Source: Aequorivita soesokkakensis (GTDB lineage: Bacteria > Bacteroidota > Bacteroidia > Flavobacteriales > Flavobacteriaceae). From it: 64,000 nucleotides of DNA. This document shows, piece by piece, positions 24,943-32,496 of this stretch (position 1 is the stretch's first letter; every line of letters starts with the position of its first letter). The stretch is from the NCBI RefSeq assembly GCF_001641085.1, contig NZ_LXIE01000010.1, forward strand, positions 62,001 to 126,000, in the 5' to 3' direction. A model generated the notes under the pieces. The model was not told the origin of the DNA. It was given only the letters and a program-made list of their open reading frames with translations, and did no database searches. The position numbers and the translations under genes were made by a program.

Positions 24943-26163
24943 GTGAGAAGAGTAGTAATAACTGGAATGGGCATTTATTCCTGCATCGGCAAAAACCTGC
25001 AGGAAGTAAAGCAATCGCTTTATGAAGGAAAATCTGGAATTATTTGTGATGGAAAACGAAAGGATTTTGGTTACCGTTCCTGTTTAACCGGCTGGGTGGA
25101 AGAACCTAATTTGAAAGAACAACTTTCGCGCCGTGAGCGTGTAAGCCTCGGAGAAGAGGGCGCTTATGCCTACGCCGCAACTATTGAAGCCTTGAAAAAC
25201 GCTAAAATAGACCAACAATTTCTCGACGAAAATGAAGTGGGAATACTCTACGGAAACGATAGCACCGCAAAATCGGTCATTGAATCTGTAGATAAAATCC
25301 GTGAAAAGAAGGATACAACCCTAGTGGGTTCGGGCGCAATTTTCAAGGCGATGAACTCTTCCGTTACCATGAACCTTTCCACCATTTTTAAATTGCGAGG
25401 CATAAATTTCACCATAAGTGCAGCCTGTGCCAGCGGTTCACATTCCATCGGGATGGCCTATTTCCTTATAAAAAATGGCTTGCAGGATTGTATTATTTCT
25501 GGTGGAGCCCAAGAGATTAATGAACTGGCAATGGGCAGTTTTGACGGGCTCGGCGTTTTTTCAACACAGGCAGACCCTGTAAAAGCATGCCGCCCATTCG
25601 ATAAAGACCGCGATGGTTTAGTGCCCAGCGGTGGCGCGGCAACTTTAATTATAGAGAGTTACGAAAGCGCTGTAAAAAGAGGCGCGCCAATTTTGGGCGA
25701 AATTATTGGTTACGGTTTTTCTTCAAACGGCGACCATATTTCAACGCCAAACGTGGATGGCCCTGCCCGAGCGATGAAAATGGCTTTGGAACAGGCAAAT
25801 ATCCAAGCTTCGGAAATTGATTACGTAAATGCACACGCAACTTCAACACCAGTTGGCGACGCAAATGAGGCGCTCGCAATTACGGATGTTTTTGGGGAAA
25901 ACGGACCTTACGTAAGCTCTACAAAATCTATGACAGGCCACGAATGTTGGATGGCAGGCGCGAGCGAGGTTATTTATTCCATGCTAATGATGGAACACTC
26001 CTTCATAGCGCCAAATATCAATCTTGAAACGCCAGATGAGGCAGCTTCAAAATTAAACCTTGTTAACAAAACGTTAAATAGAAAAATTGATGTATTTTTG
26101 TCCAATTCTTTCGGGTTTGGGGGAACCAATTCCGCATTGATAATTAAAAAATGCACACATTAG
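24943..26163 (+). CDS. Beta-ketoacyl-ACP synthase (KAS II-like), pigment ketosynthase 1
   Basis: A 406-residue condensing enzyme. All three active-site residues are present: Cys162 in SAACASGSHSIG, His in NAHATSTPVGD and His in KSMTGHECWMAG. The start is a GTG at 24943 (MRRVVITGMGIYSCIG), which fits the family N-terminus. An AAGGAG lies only two bases upstream of the GTG and is too close to act as a normal Shine-Dalgarno site. A four-codon ATG reading frame overlaps the same spot and is not a gene. In aryl-polyene systems such enzymes extend the chain with malonyl-ACP. Its role relative to the other two ketosynthases here is unknown. Confidence 0.92.
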   Translation: MRRVVITGMGIYSCIGKNLQEVKQSLYEGKSGIICDGKRKDFGYRSCLTGWVEEPNLKEQLSRRERVSLGEEGAYAYAATIEALKNAKIDQQFLDENEVGILYGNDSTAKSVIESVDKIREKKDTTLVGSGAIFKAMNSSVTMNLSTIFKLRGINFTISAACASGSHSIGMAYFLIKNGLQDCIISGGAQEINELAMGSFDGLGVFSTQADPVKACRPFDKDRDGLVPSGGAATLIIESYESAVKRGAPILGEIIGYGFSSNGDHISTPNVDGPARAMKMALEQANIQASEIDYVNAHATSTPVGDANEALAITDVFGENGPYVSSTKSMTGHECWMAGASEVIYSMLMMEHSFIAPNINLETPDEAASKLNLVNKTLNRKIDVFLSNSFGFGGTNSALIIKKCTH

Positions 26164-26165
26164 AA

Positions 26166-26408
26166 ATGAATAAAGAAGTTATAGTTGAGAAGATAAACTA
26201 CTTTTTGGTAGATGAGTTTGAGGTAGAGACCGAAGACATTGAACCAAGAGCCAACCTAAAGGAAACTTTGGAGCTGGACAGCTTGGATTTTGTGGATTTG
26301 GTAGTTGCCATTGAGGCCAATTTTGGCGTGAAATTGACTGGTGAGGATTTCCTTAATGTTATTACACTTCAAGATTTTTACGACCTGATTGAAACAAAAA
26401 TCAGCTGA
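26166..26408 (+). CDS. Acyl carrier protein 1 of the pigment locus
   Basis: An 80-residue acidic carrier protein. The phosphopantetheine attachment serine is in ELDSLDFVDLV, the standard DSL motif on helix II. The start at 26166 (MNKEVIVEKINYF) is preferred over an ATG at 26151, which lies inside the preceding ketosynthase. It begins two bases after that gene's stop, implying coupled translation. It would hold the growing polyene as a thioester for the adjacent ketosynthase and FabG. A second, unrelated carrier protein is at 37037. Which one serves the polyene and which the alkyl chain is not clear. Confidence 0.92.
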   Translation: MNKEVIVEKINYFLVDEFEVETEDIEPRANLKETLELDSLDFVDLVVAIEANFGVKLTGEDFLNVITLQDFYDLIETKIS

Positions 26409-26426
26409 AATTTGCAATAACTATTT

Positions 26427-27308
26427 ATGGCGGGCGAGTGGGAAGGCAAAAGCAAAGGAACCGTTTTAGGGTATAAAATCTTTATATTTTTTATCAGAAA
26501 ATTAGGTGTTCGCGCTGCATACGGCCTGCTTTACTTCGTTGCTCTTTATTACGTATTCTTCGCCGGAAAAAGCACCCGATCCATATTTTACTACTTTCGT
26601 AAAAGACTGAAATATTCTTGGACTAAGAGTGTTTTCAGCATTTATAAAAGTTATTATGTTTTTGGCAAGACCATTATTGACAAGGCCGCAATCTCCTCTG
26701 GCCTGCAAAACAGATTTACCCATGAATGTGACGGAGTCGAAAATATTATAGAGCTTCTCGACAAAAAGCAAGGGGGCATTATGATAAGTGCCCACGTGGG
26801 CAATTTTGAAATTGCCGAATTCTTTTTTGAGGAAATTGATACCCGTTCGCAAATAAGCCTTGTAACCACCGATGCCGAACATCAGAACATCAAGGAATAT
26901 ATGGAAAAAGTAACCCTGCGTTCCAATGTAAAGTTTATCTTGGTGAAAGACGATATGTCGCATATTTTTGAAATAAACAATGCGCTCAGCAATGGCGAGT
27001 TGGTCTGTTTTACAGGCGATAGATATATGAAAGGCCAAAAAGTATTGACTGAATCGTTGATGGGAAAAGAAGCAAATTTTCCCGCCGGCCCATTTTTGTT
27101 GGCCAGTAGGCTGAACGTGCCGGTTTTGTTCGTTTATGTAATGAAGGAAACCAACAAACATTATCATTTGTATGCCCGTCAAGCAGAAGTAAAAAATCGC
27201 GATGCGCAAGGTTTATTAAAAAAATACACACAAAGCGTTGAGTGGATGCTGAAAAAATATCCGTTGCAGTGGTTCAACTATTTTGATTTTTGGGAAACGG
27301 ACGATTAA
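26427..27308 (+). CDS. LpxL/HtrB-like acyltransferase
   Basis: A 293-residue member of the lysophospholipid/lipid A late acyltransferase family. The HX4E catalytic motif is at His123 to Glu128 in SAHVGNFEIAEF. The N-terminal segment (about 28-48) is hydrophobic and should anchor it to the inner membrane. The later block CFTGDRYMKGQK is also typical. In pigment clusters a protein of this kind sits next to the carrier protein and is thought to move an acyl chain from ACP to an acceptor. Here it is one of several candidates for joining the polyene acid to the dialkylresorcinol. It precedes darA by three bases. Confidence 0.85.
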   Translation: MAGEWEGKSKGTVLGYKIFIFFIRKLGVRAAYGLLYFVALYYVFFAGKSTRSIFYYFRKRLKYSWTKSVFSIYKSYYVFGKTIIDKAAISSGLQNRFTHECDGVENIIELLDKKQGGIMISAHVGNFEIAEFFFEEIDTRSQISLVTTDAEHQNIKEYMEKVTLRSNVKFILVKDDMSHIFEINNALSNGELVCFTGDRYMKGQKVLTESLMGKEANFPAGPFLLASRLNVPVLFVYVMKETNKHYHLYARQAEVKNRDAQGLLKKYTQSVEWMLKKYPLQWFNYFDFWETDD

Positions 27309-27311
27309 GAA

Positions 27312-28229
27312 ATGAAGGAAGTATTAATAATATATTATTCACAAACAGGGCAACTTTTTGATATTCTGAAGAATATTGCTTCAACGATTTCAGTTGAAAA
27401 AGTTAACATATCCTATTGCGAAATACTTCCGAAGAAAAAATTTCCCTTTCCGTGGAAACTGGAAGAATTTTACGGTGCTTTCCCTGAAACCTTTCTCCAA
27501 ATACCAACACCTTTGGAAGCGATTCCATCAGAAATTCTTCAGAAAAAATACGACTTGGTTATTTTGGGTTACACTACTTGGTATTTAACGCCTTCCATCC
27601 CAATCAATTCATTTTTGAAATCTGAAGAGGCAAAATTATTGCTCGCAAATACGCCCGTGATAACCGTTTCCGCAAGCCGAAATATGTGGATAATGGCGCA
27701 GGAAAAAGTGAAGAAATTATTGGTTGCGAACAACGCGAAATTGGTTGGGAATATCGCTTTGGTTGATAGAAACATGAATCATATAAGCGTAATCACAATT
27801 GTACATTGGTTGATGGGTGGCAAAAAAACTAAAATGCTTGGTATTTTTCCAAAACCGGGAGTTTCGGACAAAGACATTGATGCAGCCTCCCGTTTTGGAG
27901 TTCCCATTAAAGAAGCTTTGCTTCAAAATGAATATTCAAATTTGCAACAAAATCTTTTGGAAGTTGGGGCCGTAAAAATTGACCCATCACTAATAGCCAC
28001 CGATATTCGCGGAAATGTTGTTTTCACAAAATGGGCAAACTATTTAATCAAAAAAGAGGGCGAAGAAAGAAAGAAATGGCTCGTTTATTTTAAATATTAT
28101 TTGTTATTTGCAATATGGCTAATAGCGCCAATAGTATTTATTGTATTTTTGCTCACTTATATCCCAATGTATCGAAAAATACAGCGAGATAAAGCCTATT
28201 ATTCATCAGTTGCATTAAAGCAGGATTAA
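27312..28229 (+). CDS. darA: DarA, dialkylresorcinol-forming aromatase
   Basis: A 305-residue protein with an N-terminal flavodoxin-like domain (IIYYSQTGQLFDI is the phosphate-binding loop) and one or two membrane segments near the C-terminus (about 260-290). In the dialkylresorcinol pathway DarB condenses two acyl units to a cyclohexanedione and DarA oxidises it to the aromatic resorcinol; the flavodoxin fold fits that role. It overlaps darB by one base (TAATG), so the two are translationally coupled. This pair is a hallmark of flexirubin loci in Bacteroidota. The symbol follows that literature. Confidence 0.9.
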   Translation: MKEVLIIYYSQTGQLFDILKNIASTISVEKVNISYCEILPKKKFPFPWKLEEFYGAFPETFLQIPTPLEAIPSEILQKKYDLVILGYTTWYLTPSIPINSFLKSEEAKLLLANTPVITVSASRNMWIMAQEKVKKLLVANNAKLVGNIALVDRNMNHISVITIVHWLMGGKKTKMLGIFPKPGVSDKDIDAASRFGVPIKEALLQNEYSNLQQNLLEVGAVKIDPSLIATDIRGNVVFTKWANYLIKKEGEERKKWLVYFKYYLLFAIWLIAPIVFIVFLLTYIPMYRKIQRDKAYYSSVALKQD

Positions 28230-29362
28230 TGAAGAACGTATATATTACAAGGATTGCGAAGTTTTTGCCCAATGAGCCTGTAGAGAATGAGGCGATGGAG
28301 GAAAAACTTGGGGTTATTAATGGAAAAACCTCAAAAGCCCGCCGCATTATCCTTCGGAACAACCAAATAAAAACACGTTATTACGCCATCGACAAAGATG
28401 GAAACGTAACCCATAACAACGCACAGCTTGCCGCAAAAGCGGTTGAAGCTTTGTGTGATGAAACTTTCAACAAAAACGATATTGAATTATTGTCTTGTGG
28501 CACCTCCAGCCCAGACCAGATTTTACCGAGCCACGCAGCTATGGTACATGGGTTTTTAAAGAACGGAAACCTTGAAGTAAATTCCCCGTCCGGTGCGTGT
28601 TGCAGTGGAATGAATGCTTTGAAATATGGCTACATGGCCATAAAATCTGGACAAGTGAGTAATGCAGTTTGCACAGGTTCTGAACGTACTTCTTCTTGGA
28701 TGAAAGCTGATATTTTTGAGGATGAGGTAGCACATTTACAAGAAATTGAGGAACACCCAATTCTAGCTTTCAACAAAGAATTTTTACGTTGGATGTTGTC
28801 TGACGGCGCTGGCGCAATGCTTTTAGAAAGTGAACCAAAGGGAGAATCACCATTGAAAATTGAATGGATGGAAGGCTACAGTTACGCCTTTGAACTCGAT
28901 ACGTGTATGTATGCCGGTGGCGACAAACTTGATGATGGCAGCCTAAAACCTTGGAGCGAATATCCCGCAGATGTTTGGGGGAAAAAATCACTTTTTGCGA
29001 TGAAGCAAGATGTGAAATTGTTGGGTGAAAACATCCTTCAAAAAGGGGTTGCAAGTATGAAGCTTGCAATGGAAAAACACAACATTACCGAAGACGATAT
29101 TGATTATTACCTGCCCCATATTTCTTCCTATTATTTCAAGGAAAATCTTTACAACGAAATTGAGCGTCAAGGCCTGCATTTACCTTGGGAAAAATGGTTT
29201 TTGAACCTTCAAAAAGTTGGGAATGTTGGCGCGGGTTCCATCTATCTTATGTTGGAGGAATTGGTGCATTCCGGAAAACTTAAAAAGGGTGATAAAATAT
29301 TTCTGCAAGTACCCGAAAGTGCGCGTTTTGCATATTCTTACGCCTATTTAACGGTTGTTTAA
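28229..29362 (+). CDS. darB: DarB, ketosynthase III-like condensing enzyme
   Basis: A 377-residue KAS III-type enzyme. The catalytic cysteine is in PSGACCSGMNALKYG (Cys124 is the best-aligned residue). The C-terminal half carries YLPHISSYYF and then NVGAGSIYLMLEEL, matching the His and Asn/Gly regions of the thiolase fold. DarB enzymes join a beta-ketoacyl and an unsaturated acyl thioester to build the dialkylcyclohexanedione. It starts within the darA stop codon. It is followed directly by two hot-dog dehydratases, which could supply the enoyl partner. Family confidence is high. Confidence 0.92.
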   Translation: MKNVYITRIAKFLPNEPVENEAMEEKLGVINGKTSKARRIILRNNQIKTRYYAIDKDGNVTHNNAQLAAKAVEALCDETFNKNDIELLSCGTSSPDQILPSHAAMVHGFLKNGNLEVNSPSGACCSGMNALKYGYMAIKSGQVSNAVCTGSERTSSWMKADIFEDEVAHLQEIEEHPILAFNKEFLRWMLSDGAGAMLLESEPKGESPLKIEWMEGYSYAFELDTCMYAGGDKLDDGSLKPWSEYPADVWGKKSLFAMKQDVKLLGENILQKGVASMKLAMEKHNITEDDIDYYLPHISSYYFKENLYNEIERQGLHLPWEKWFLNLQKVGNVGAGSIYLMLEELVHSGKLKKGDKIFLQVPESARFAYSYAYLTVV

Positions 29363-29800
29363 ATGAACAGTTTCACCGAAAAAATAACGGACAAAGATTT
29401 CATCGGAAAATTGATTCCACAGAAAGCGCCGTTTGTGATGGTGGATAAACTGCTTCATTTTGAAGAAAAAAAAGTGATTGCTGGATTGACTATTTCCGAA
29501 GAAAACATTTTTACACAAAACAATAAATTTACCGCTCCAGGCTTGATTGAGCATATGGCGCAGACCGTGGCACTTTACACGGGCTACCAATTTTTTCTGA
29601 AGAAAGAAGATGCACCTACTGGGTACATTGGCGCCATAAAAAAAGCTGAAATTTTCGAACTCCCTTCCGTTGGAAATGAACTGAAAACCACGGTAAATGT
29701 GCTGCATGATATAATGGGCGTAACTTTGGTAACTGCCGAAACCGAATTTGATGGAAAAGTAATCGCATCCAGTGAAATGAAAACCGTGTTGGCAAGCTGA
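29363..29800 (+). CDS. Hot-dog 3-hydroxyacyl-ACP dehydratase-like protein 1
   Basis: A 145-residue single hot-dog domain. It starts immediately after the darB stop. The segment IPQKAPFVMVDKLLHFE resembles the FabZ/FabA N-terminal pattern (PHR-PFLLVD), and NKFTAPGLIEHMAQT takes the place of the usual PG-x-hydrophobic central helix. The canonical catalytic His is not obvious: Gln stands where PHR is expected. In aryl-polyene systems two such proteins (ApeI and ApeP) form a heterodimer in which only one subunit is active. This gene and the next overlap by one base and probably form such a pair. Confidence 0.85.
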   Translation: MNSFTEKITDKDFIGKLIPQKAPFVMVDKLLHFEEKKVIAGLTISEENIFTQNNKFTAPGLIEHMAQTVALYTGYQFFLKKEDAPTGYIGAIKKAEIFELPSVGNELKTTVNVLHDIMGVTLVTAETEFDGKVIASSEMKTVLAS

Positions 29801-30258
29801 TGAAAGCAATGGATGTTTCAAGTTTAGATATTTCCAACTTTCTACCACATCGCGACCCGATGCTGATGGTCACTTCGGTAATGGAAATTGACGAAAATTC
29901 AGTTTCTACCCAATTTTATATTTCAGAGGATTGTGTTTTTTTGAAAGAGGGAAAACTCTCTGAAACCGGGCTGATTGAAAATGCCGCCCAAGCTGCTTCA
30001 GGAATTGTGGGGCAAACTTTTTTTGAAAAAGACGATTTGGAAGGAACTGGCAACAAACTGGTTGGTTACATAAGCGCCATCAAAAAAGTTGAGATTTTTC
30101 AACTTCCAAAAGTTGGCGAAACGATTGTTACAAAGGCAAAACTTCTTTCAAGATTCGACACAGGCGAAATGACAATGTGCAGCCTAGAAGCCCACACATT
30201 TCTTGCTGAAAAATTAATTGTATCTTCTACCATGAATTTTTTAATCCATGAAGTCTGA
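29800..30258 (+). CDS. Hot-dog 3-hydroxyacyl-ACP dehydratase-like protein 2
   Basis: A 152-residue hot-dog protein whose start overlaps the previous stop (TGATG). It keeps the FLPHRDPMLMV motif with the family His, followed by LSETGLIENAAQAASG on the central helix. Dehydratase activity on 3-hydroxyacyl-ACP is expected. It is likely to be the catalytic partner of the preceding protein, in the manner of the ApeI/ApeP heterodimer; this is inferred from gene order. A third hot-dog protein, at 41575, has the fuller FPGNPVMPG motif, so three dehydratase-like genes serve the locus. An internal ATG three codons in is an alternative start. Confidence 0.87.
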   Translation: MKAMDVSSLDISNFLPHRDPMLMVTSVMEIDENSVSTQFYISEDCVFLKEGKLSETGLIENAAQAASGIVGQTFFEKDDLEGTGNKLVGYISAIKKVEIFQLPKVGETIVTKAKLLSRFDTGEMTMCSLEAHTFLAEKLIVSSTMNFLIHEV

Positions 30259-30260
30259 TT

Positions 30261-30659
30261 ATGAAGAAAAAGGAAGTACCACAGGACAAAAGCAATCTGG
30301 AATCCGCAAATTTCCGCGAACTCTGTTATGCGGTTGATGAAAATGGCGAATACACTACAGAAAACAGCACAGGCTGGGAACCAAAAACCGTAGCATTAAA
30401 CAATGCAATCGAGGAAATAAAAGAGCGCATTCAAGACGCAAAAGACCGTGTAATTGCTGGCGAAACAAGCCCCATAGAATATTATATGGAGCTTCACAAA
30501 ATGGATGTTGGCATTTTGGCCAGCTACGTTGGCTTTTGGCAATGGAAGGTAAAACGCCACTTTAAGCCTTCAGTTTTTAAAAAATTGAGCGAGAAAACTT
30601 TGAATAAATATGCTGATGCGTTTGATATTTCAGTTGAAGAGCTGAAGTCGATTAGTTGA
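30261..30659 (+). CDS. Small conserved-type protein of unknown function in the pigment locus
   Basis: Not recognised. The 132 residues have no signal peptide or membrane segment. The centre is a charged helix (NNAIEEIKERIQDAKDRVI), followed by a Trp-rich stretch (GFWQWKVKRHFKP). The last thirty residues, KKLSEKTLNKYADAFDISVEEL, look like the last helices of an XRE-type helix-turn-helix domain (pattern LS-TL-K-A-A-DISVEEL). A regulatory or DNA-binding role is conceivable but the first half of such a domain is not evident. It begins two bases after the dehydratase stop and must be co-transcribed. Confidence 0.7.
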   Translation: MKKKEVPQDKSNLESANFRELCYAVDENGEYTTENSTGWEPKTVALNNAIEEIKERIQDAKDRVIAGETSPIEYYMELHKMDVGILASYVGFWQWKVKRHFKPSVFKKLSEKTLNKYADAFDISVEELKSIS

Positions 30660-30682
30660 GGAGTCAATGAGTTTAAAAAAAG

Positions 30683-30706
30683 CAATAGCATCCACAGTAT
30701 CAATAG
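30683..30706. repeat. Second site of the AGTATCAATAG / CAATAGCATCC word pair
   Basis: Both 11-mers found overlapping at 3733-3748 on the minus strand appear here side by side, in the 66-base gap before the BtrH-like gene. It may be a remnant dispersed repeat; short. Confidence 0.3.
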
Positions 30707-30725
30707 TGACAATACTATCAACAGA

Positions 30726-31721
30726 ATGGAAATAGACTTTACACATCATCAATCAGCCCATTGCGAAAACGGAGTGGTCTCAAACCTGATGAAACACAAC
30801 GGTTTTAGCGTTAGCGAACCAATGGTTTTTGGTATTGGCAGCGGTTTGTTGTTTTGTTATATTCCGTTGTTGAAAGTGAATCACGCGCCCGTAATTACCT
30901 ATCGCGCCTTGCCTGGACATATTTTTAAAAAGTTTGCAAAGCGAACTGGTGTAAAAATGAAACGCGAAAAATTCAGCAATCCGAAAGATGCTAAAGCGCG
31001 TTTGGATGAAAATCTTGAAAAAAACAATCCTGTTGGTTTACAAGTCGGCGTTTACAATTTGGTTTATTTTCCCGATGAATACCGTTTCCATTTCAACGCC
31101 CACAATATGGTGGTTTATGGAAAAGAGGGCAATCGTTATTTAATTAGTGATCCTGTAATGGAAGATGTAACTTCCCTTTCCGAAAAGGAACTGGAAAAAG
31201 TACGTTTTGCAAAAGGAGCCTTCGCACCTAAAGGACATATGTATTATCCGATTTCCTTTCCCGAAAAATTGGAACTTGAAACAGCAATCGTAAAAGGAAT
31301 TAAAGATACTTGTAAAGCCATGCTTGCGCCAGTTTCGTTTGTGGGCGTAAAAGGAATTCACAAAATCGCTGGTTTAATCAGAAAATGGCCAAAGAAAAAA
31401 GGTATTAAAACTGCAAACCATTATTTAGGACAAGTAGTGCGGATGCAAGAAGAAATAGGAACTGGCGGTGGCGGCTTCCGTTATATTTATGCGGCATTTT
31501 TACAGGAAGCCGGAAAACTTTTAGGCAATGAAAACTTAATTGAACTTTCAAAAGAAATGACCGAGATTGGCGATTTATGGCGCGATTTTGCACTTGAGGC
31601 TTCCCGAATCTACAAAAACCGAAGCGCGCAAACTGACAGCTATAATAAAGTCGCTGACCAATTGGATAATATTGCCGATTTGGAAAAGGTGTTTTTTAAG
31701 AAATTAAAGAAATCGATATAA
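30726..31721 (+). CDS. BtrH N-terminal domain protein (cysteine peptidase-fold acyltransferase)
   Basis: A 331-residue protein of the BtrH type (BtrH_N followed by a DUF4872-like helical region). In butirosin biosynthesis BtrH moves an acyl group from a carrier protein to an amine. The expected triad is visible: Cys13 in AHCENGVVSN, His126 in FNAHNMVVYG and Asp142 in LISDPV. The helical C-terminal half begins near residue 180. Here it lies between the orphan gene and an ABC exporter, inside a locus with two carrier proteins. A role in transferring a carrier-bound acyl chain to a hydroxyl is plausible and is my inference. No signal peptide is present, so it is cytoplasmic. Confidence 0.85.
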   Translation: MEIDFTHHQSAHCENGVVSNLMKHNGFSVSEPMVFGIGSGLLFCYIPLLKVNHAPVITYRALPGHIFKKFAKRTGVKMKREKFSNPKDAKARLDENLEKNNPVGLQVGVYNLVYFPDEYRFHFNAHNMVVYGKEGNRYLISDPVMEDVTSLSEKELEKVRFAKGAFAPKGHMYYPISFPEKLELETAIVKGIKDTCKAMLAPVSFVGVKGIHKIAGLIRKWPKKKGIKTANHYLGQVVRMQEEIGTGGGGFRYIYAAFLQEAGKLLGNENLIELSKEMTEIGDLWRDFALEASRIYKNRSAQTDSYNKVADQLDNIADLEKVFFKKLKKSI

Positions 31722-31723
31722 AA

Positions 31724-31751
31724 AGTCCCCCTTTGGGGGATTTAGGGGGCT
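31724..31751. repeat. CCCCCTTTGGGGGATTTAGGGGGC dispersed element in a gene leader
   Basis: TCCCCC pairs with GGGGGA around a TTT loop, followed by TTTAGGGGGCTTAT. It is the second copy of the element at 7268-7292. It ends one base before the ABC ATPase ATG, so a hairpin would sit on the ribosome-binding region. Confidence 0.75.
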
Positions 31752-31752
31752 T

Positions 31753-32496
31753 ATGATAGAAATAAACCAACTTTCAAAAAAATACAAAGGCGCCGAATAC
31801 TTTTCGGTAAAAAACCTTGATTTGAAAGTTGAAGAAGGCGAAATCTACGGCCTGCTCGGCCCAAACGGTGCTGGAAAAACCACGCTTATTTCCATGCTCA
31901 CTTCTTTGCTGAAGCCCACTTCGGGTTCTTTCACGATAAACGGATTGAATTTTAAGGAACACAAAAACCAATTGAAACAATTAATTGGGATCGTTCCGCA
32001 GGAATACGCACTTTATCCGACACTTACCGCTTTTGAGAATTTAGAATACTTTGGAAGTATGTACGGAATTAAAGGCGAAATTTTAAAAAACTCCATTAAC
32101 GAACATCTGGAAATAATGGGGCTTTCAAAATTCGCAAATAAAAAAACCGATACGTTTTCCGGTGGAATGAAGCGTCGTGTAAACTTGATTGCCGGAATTC
32201 TCCACGAACCAAAAGTGCTTTTTTTGGACGAGCCTACCGTAGGCGTGGACGTGCAATCTAAAAATGTGATTATTGACCATTTAAAATTGCTGAACAAACA
32301 AGGAACCACAATAGTTTACACCTCACACCATTTAAACGAAGCCGAATTTTTCTGCACCCACGTCGCTATTATTGACCGCGGAGAAATTATTGTAAAAGGA
32401 GTTCCTTCACAATTGATAAAAAACCAACCCGAAGCCAAAAATCTTGAAGAAGTATTTTTGGCAAAAACCGGCAAAGCGCTTCGCGACCATGCATAA
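31753..32496 (+). CDS. ABC transporter ATP-binding protein
   Basis: A 247-residue ATPase with Walker A GPNGAGKTT, Q-loop VPQEYALYPT, signature FSGGMKRRVNL, Walker B VLFLDEPTVGVD and the H-loop in YTSHH. It belongs to the drug/lipid exporter type. It overlaps the permease gene by eight bases, so they form one transporter. In the pigment locus it probably exports or flips the pigment or a precursor across the inner membrane, as proposed for aryl-polyene and flexirubin loci. A dispersed hairpin element directly precedes its ATG and may affect translation. Confidence 0.93.
   Translation: MIEINQLSKKYKGAEYFSVKNLDLKVEEGEIYGLLGPNGAGKTTLISMLTSLLKPTSGSFTINGLNFKEHKNQLKQLIGIVPQEYALYPTLTAFENLEYFGSMYGIKGEILKNSINEHLEIMGLSKFANKKTDTFSGGMKRRVNLIAGILHEPKVLFLDEPTVGVDVQSKNVIIDHLKLLNKQGTTIVYTSHHLNEAEFFCTHVAIIDRGEIIVKGVPSQLIKNQPEAKNLEEVFLAKTGKALRDHA

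Noticed and set aside
24932-24946. ATG reading frame of four codons before ketosynthase 1
   Set aside because: It is too short to be a gene; the GTG at 24943 gives the proper N-terminus. It might act as a tiny upstream frame but nothing supports that.
26502-27209. 235-residue minus-strand open frame opposite the LpxL-like acyltransferase
   Set aside because: The plus-strand gene has clear motifs and operon position. The antisense frame has no recognisable domain.
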